Position numbers and translations under genes: made by a program
Shown: positions 14,302-15,737 of the stretch, piece after piece
Layout: every line of letters starts with the position of its first letter
Numbering within the stretch: the first letter of the stretch is position 1
Assembly (NCBI GenBank): GCA_013290035.1
Contig: JABCYT010000014.1
Coordinates: 1-15,737, forward strand
From: Alphaproteobacteria bacterium
GTDB taxonomy: Bacteria; Pseudomonadota; Alphaproteobacteria; Reyranellales; Reyranellaceae
Reading direction: 5' to 3'
DNA length: 15,737 nt
The notes under the pieces: model-generated
Databases searched by the model: none
What the model was told of the DNA's origin: nothing
Seen by the model: only the letters and a program-made list of their open reading frames with translations

Positions 14302-14309
14302 AGAAGAGA

Positions 14310-15479
14310 CTACTGCCGCTCCGCCCAGCCGATCATGCGGGCGATAAAGGCGTCGCAGGCATCCATCTGCGACTTGGCGACGAATTCGTTGGGCTGGTGG
14401 GCCTGCGAGATGTCGCCGGGGCCGCAGATCACGGTCGGGATGCCGTGGCCGCGGAAGATGCCGGCCTCGGTGCCGTAGGGCACGGCATAGGTGCGGTTGC
14501 CGCCGCTCCATTGCAGCGCCAGCCGGGCCGCTTCCTCGTTCTCCTGCGGCAGCAGGCTGGGCACGAAGGAGCGGCGCCTGAGCGTGATGTTGGCGTCGGG
14601 ATGCCGGGCCTTCATCTTGGGCAACAGCAATTCGGCGATATACTTCTCGGCGCGGCGCTGCACTTCCCAGGGGTCGTCGCCCGGCAGTGTGCGATAGCCC
14701 CAGTTGAGCGTACACTCGCGGGCCAGGATGTTGGCGGCGGTGCCGCCGGTCACGATGCCGACATTGATGGTGGTGTGCCCGGGCACGGTGTCGATGTCGG
14801 TGCGCTTGCGTTCGGCCAGCTCGACCTGCAGCTCGTTCAGCCAATGGATGAAGTCGCCGGCGAAGTGGATGGCGCTGACGCCAAGATGGGTCATCGAGGA
14901 ATGGGCTTCGACGCCGGTGAAGGTGGCGACGATGCCGCCGCCGGCATTCTGGGCGTTGACCACGCCCATCATGGTGGGCTCGCCCACGATCACCGCCTGC
15001 GGCCGCGGCACGGCGCCGACCAGCCGCTCGGCCAGCGAGTGCGCGCCCAGGCAGCCGATCTCCTCGTCGTAGCTGAAGGCGAAATGCATCGGCACTTTCA
15101 GCCGGGCACGCTGCAAGGCCGGCACGTGGGCGAGGCAGGCGGCGATGAAGCCCTTCATGTCGCAGGTGCCGCGGCCGTAAAGGTTGCCGTCGGGCTTCTC
15201 GGTGAGTTCCCACGGATCGGTCGTCCAGGCCTGGCCGTCGACCGGCACGACATCGGTATGGCCCGACAGCACGACGCCGCCCGCGGCCTCGGGGCCGATC
15301 GAGGCGAACAGGTTGGCCTTGGTGCCTTCCGCGTTGGGCACCAGCGAGCTCCTGACGCCATGCCCGTCGAGATAGTCCTGGATGTGGCGGATCAACTCGA
15401 GGTTGGAGTTGCGCGAGGTGGTGTCGAAGGCCACGAGGCGCTTCAACATAGCGATCGAACCGGGGGCAGGGGGACTCAT
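14310..15479 (-). CDS. ArgE-type M20 family metallo-deacetylase (acetylornithine deacetylase-like)
   Basis: This 389-residue protein is an M20/ArgE-DapE family zinc hydrolase, predicted cytoplasmic, cleaving N-acyl groups from amino acids such as N-acetylornithine. Metal and catalytic residues are visible: His74 and Asp76 (SGHTDVVPV), bridging Asp107 (GRGTCDMKG), general base Glu139 with Glu140 (DEEIG), Glu167 (VGEPT) and His361 (SQAHQPNEF). TEAGIF near 337-342 fits ArgE. Because many alphaproteobacteria make ornithine by the ArgJ route, ArgE-like proteins there are often catabolic, so the exact substrate is open. The ATG at 15479 matches the family N-terminus but has no good Shine-Dalgarno; an in-frame GTG at 15569 would overlap the tRNA promoter and is less likely. 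The FMN dehydrogenase gene lies 71 bases downstream. Confidence 0.88.
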   Translation of the reverse strand: MSPPAPGSIAMLKRLVAFDTTSRNSNLELIRHIQDYLDGHGVRSSLVPNAEGTKANLFASIGPEAAGGVVLSGHTDVVPVDGQAWTTDPWELTEKPDGNLYGRGTCDMKGFIAACLAHVPALQRARLKVPMHFAFSYDEEIGCLGAHSLAERLVGAVPRPQAVIVGEPTMMGVVNAQNAGGGIVATFTGVEAHSSMTHLGVSAIHFAGDFIHWLNELQVELAERKRTDIDTVPGHTTINVGIVTGGTAANILARECTLNWGYRTLPGDDPWEVQRRAEKYIAELLLPKMKARHPDANITLRRRSFVPSLLPQENEEAARLALQWSGGNRTYAVPYGTEAGIFRGHGIPTVICGPGDISQAHQPNEFVAKSQMDACDAFIARMIGWAERQ

Positions 15480-15549
15480 GGCGGTACCGTCGCACGGTTC
15501 GTGCCGCAGGGCCAAGAACCTGAATTCATTTGCGAAATTGGGCTCGCGT

Positions 15550-15578
15550 TTGACACCCCCGAAACCCACCGCTAGAAC
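15550..15578 (+). promoter_or_regulatory. Strong sigma70-like promoter of tRNA-Ser
   Basis: A perfect TTGACA (15550-15555) and TAGAAC (15573-15578) are spaced by the ideal 17 bases. The predicted start near 15585 would leave a leader of about 43 bases before the tRNA, removed by processing. The strength fits a stable RNA gene. Confidence 0.65.
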
Positions 15579-15627
15579 CGCCGCGCATCCGTCGTGGATA
15601 TCGATCGCCGGGGTCTTAACGGGCTGC

Positions 15628-15720
15628 GGAGAGGTGGCCGAGCGGTCGAAGGCGGCGGTTTGCTAAACCGTTATACGGGGTAAACCCGTATCGAGGGTTC
15701 GAATCCCTTCCTCTCCGCCA
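15628..15720 (+). tRNA. tRNA-Ser, anticodon GCU
   Basis: The acceptor stem pairs GGAGAGG (15628-15634) with CCTCTCC (15710-15716), followed by discriminator G and an encoded CCA (15718-15720). The anticodon arm has the loop TTGCTAA with anticodon GCT at 15662-15664, reading AGC and AGU serine codons. A long variable arm (TACGGG/CCCGTA) marks it as class II, which confirms serine. The T arm GAGGGTTCGAATCCCTT is standard. No gene is visible in the 17 bases after it. Confidence 0.97.
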
Positions 15721-15737
15721 TTAACCCCTATGCCAAC

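Noticed and set aside
14239..15495. N-terminal extension of the FMN dehydrogenase frame, giving an 831-codon protein
   Set aside because: The extra part is an out-of-frame reading of the ArgE-like gene; the Tat signal begins at 14238.
14397..15575. A 392-codon plus-strand frame opposite the ArgE-like gene
   Set aside because: Antisense shadow: the minus-strand frame has all M20 metal-binding motifs, and this one resembles no family.

Overview
The window is GC-rich, densely coded chromosomal DNA from a proteobacterium, most probably an alphaproteobacterium. The grounds are the gene families present (Liv-type ABC importer with a Tat-like binding protein, Nu-class glutathione transferases, DUF2076, DUF3574, a lone receiver protein with a FATGYG motif), the very short intergenic gaps and the sigma70-like promoter boxes. 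No phage genes, transposase, CRISPR array or rRNA is visible. The genus cannot be fixed from sequence alone.

Layout, left to right. (1) Positions 1-80 hold the tail of an unidentified gene. (2) 126-2914 is a two-gene protein quality-control operon, a small heat-shock protein (Hsp20) whose stop overlaps the start of an ATP-dependent Lon protease. (3) A nested palindromic element (2916-2974) separates lon from a convergent Asp/Glu racemase-family gene. (4) From a good promoter at 3743-3770 runs a complete branched-chain-amino-acid-type ABC importer: binding protein, LivH permease, a LivM permease fused to a LivG ATPase, and LivF. The racemase gene diverges from this operon, suggesting that uptake and conversion of an amino acid or related acid are linked. 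(5) A DUF1993 gene (minus strand) is followed by a plus-strand run: GST, DUF2076, a second paralogous GST, a DUF3574 lipoprotein and an ABM-type monooxygenase. (6) A single-domain response regulator (minus) and Dps (plus) diverge; with Hsp20-Lon and the GSTs this gives the region a stress-defence flavour. (7) On the minus strand lie an ArgE-type M20 deacetylase, a second copy of the palindromic element, and a Tat-exported FMN 2-hydroxyacid dehydrogenase. (8) The window ends with tRNA-Ser(GCU) behind a strong promoter.

Most of this is recognisable metabolism and stress physiology. The observations most worth following are: a CXXCH haem-c-like motif in the active-site loop region of the exported FMN 2-hydroxyacid dehydrogenase; a repeated palindromic element whose two copies show a compensatory stem change and both sit just after minus-strand stop codons; a fused LivM-LivG subunit with a degenerate ABC signature; and the hsp20-lon operon with a -10-like box almost touching the start codon. 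I do not see a clear wholly new multi-gene defence or biosynthetic system here.
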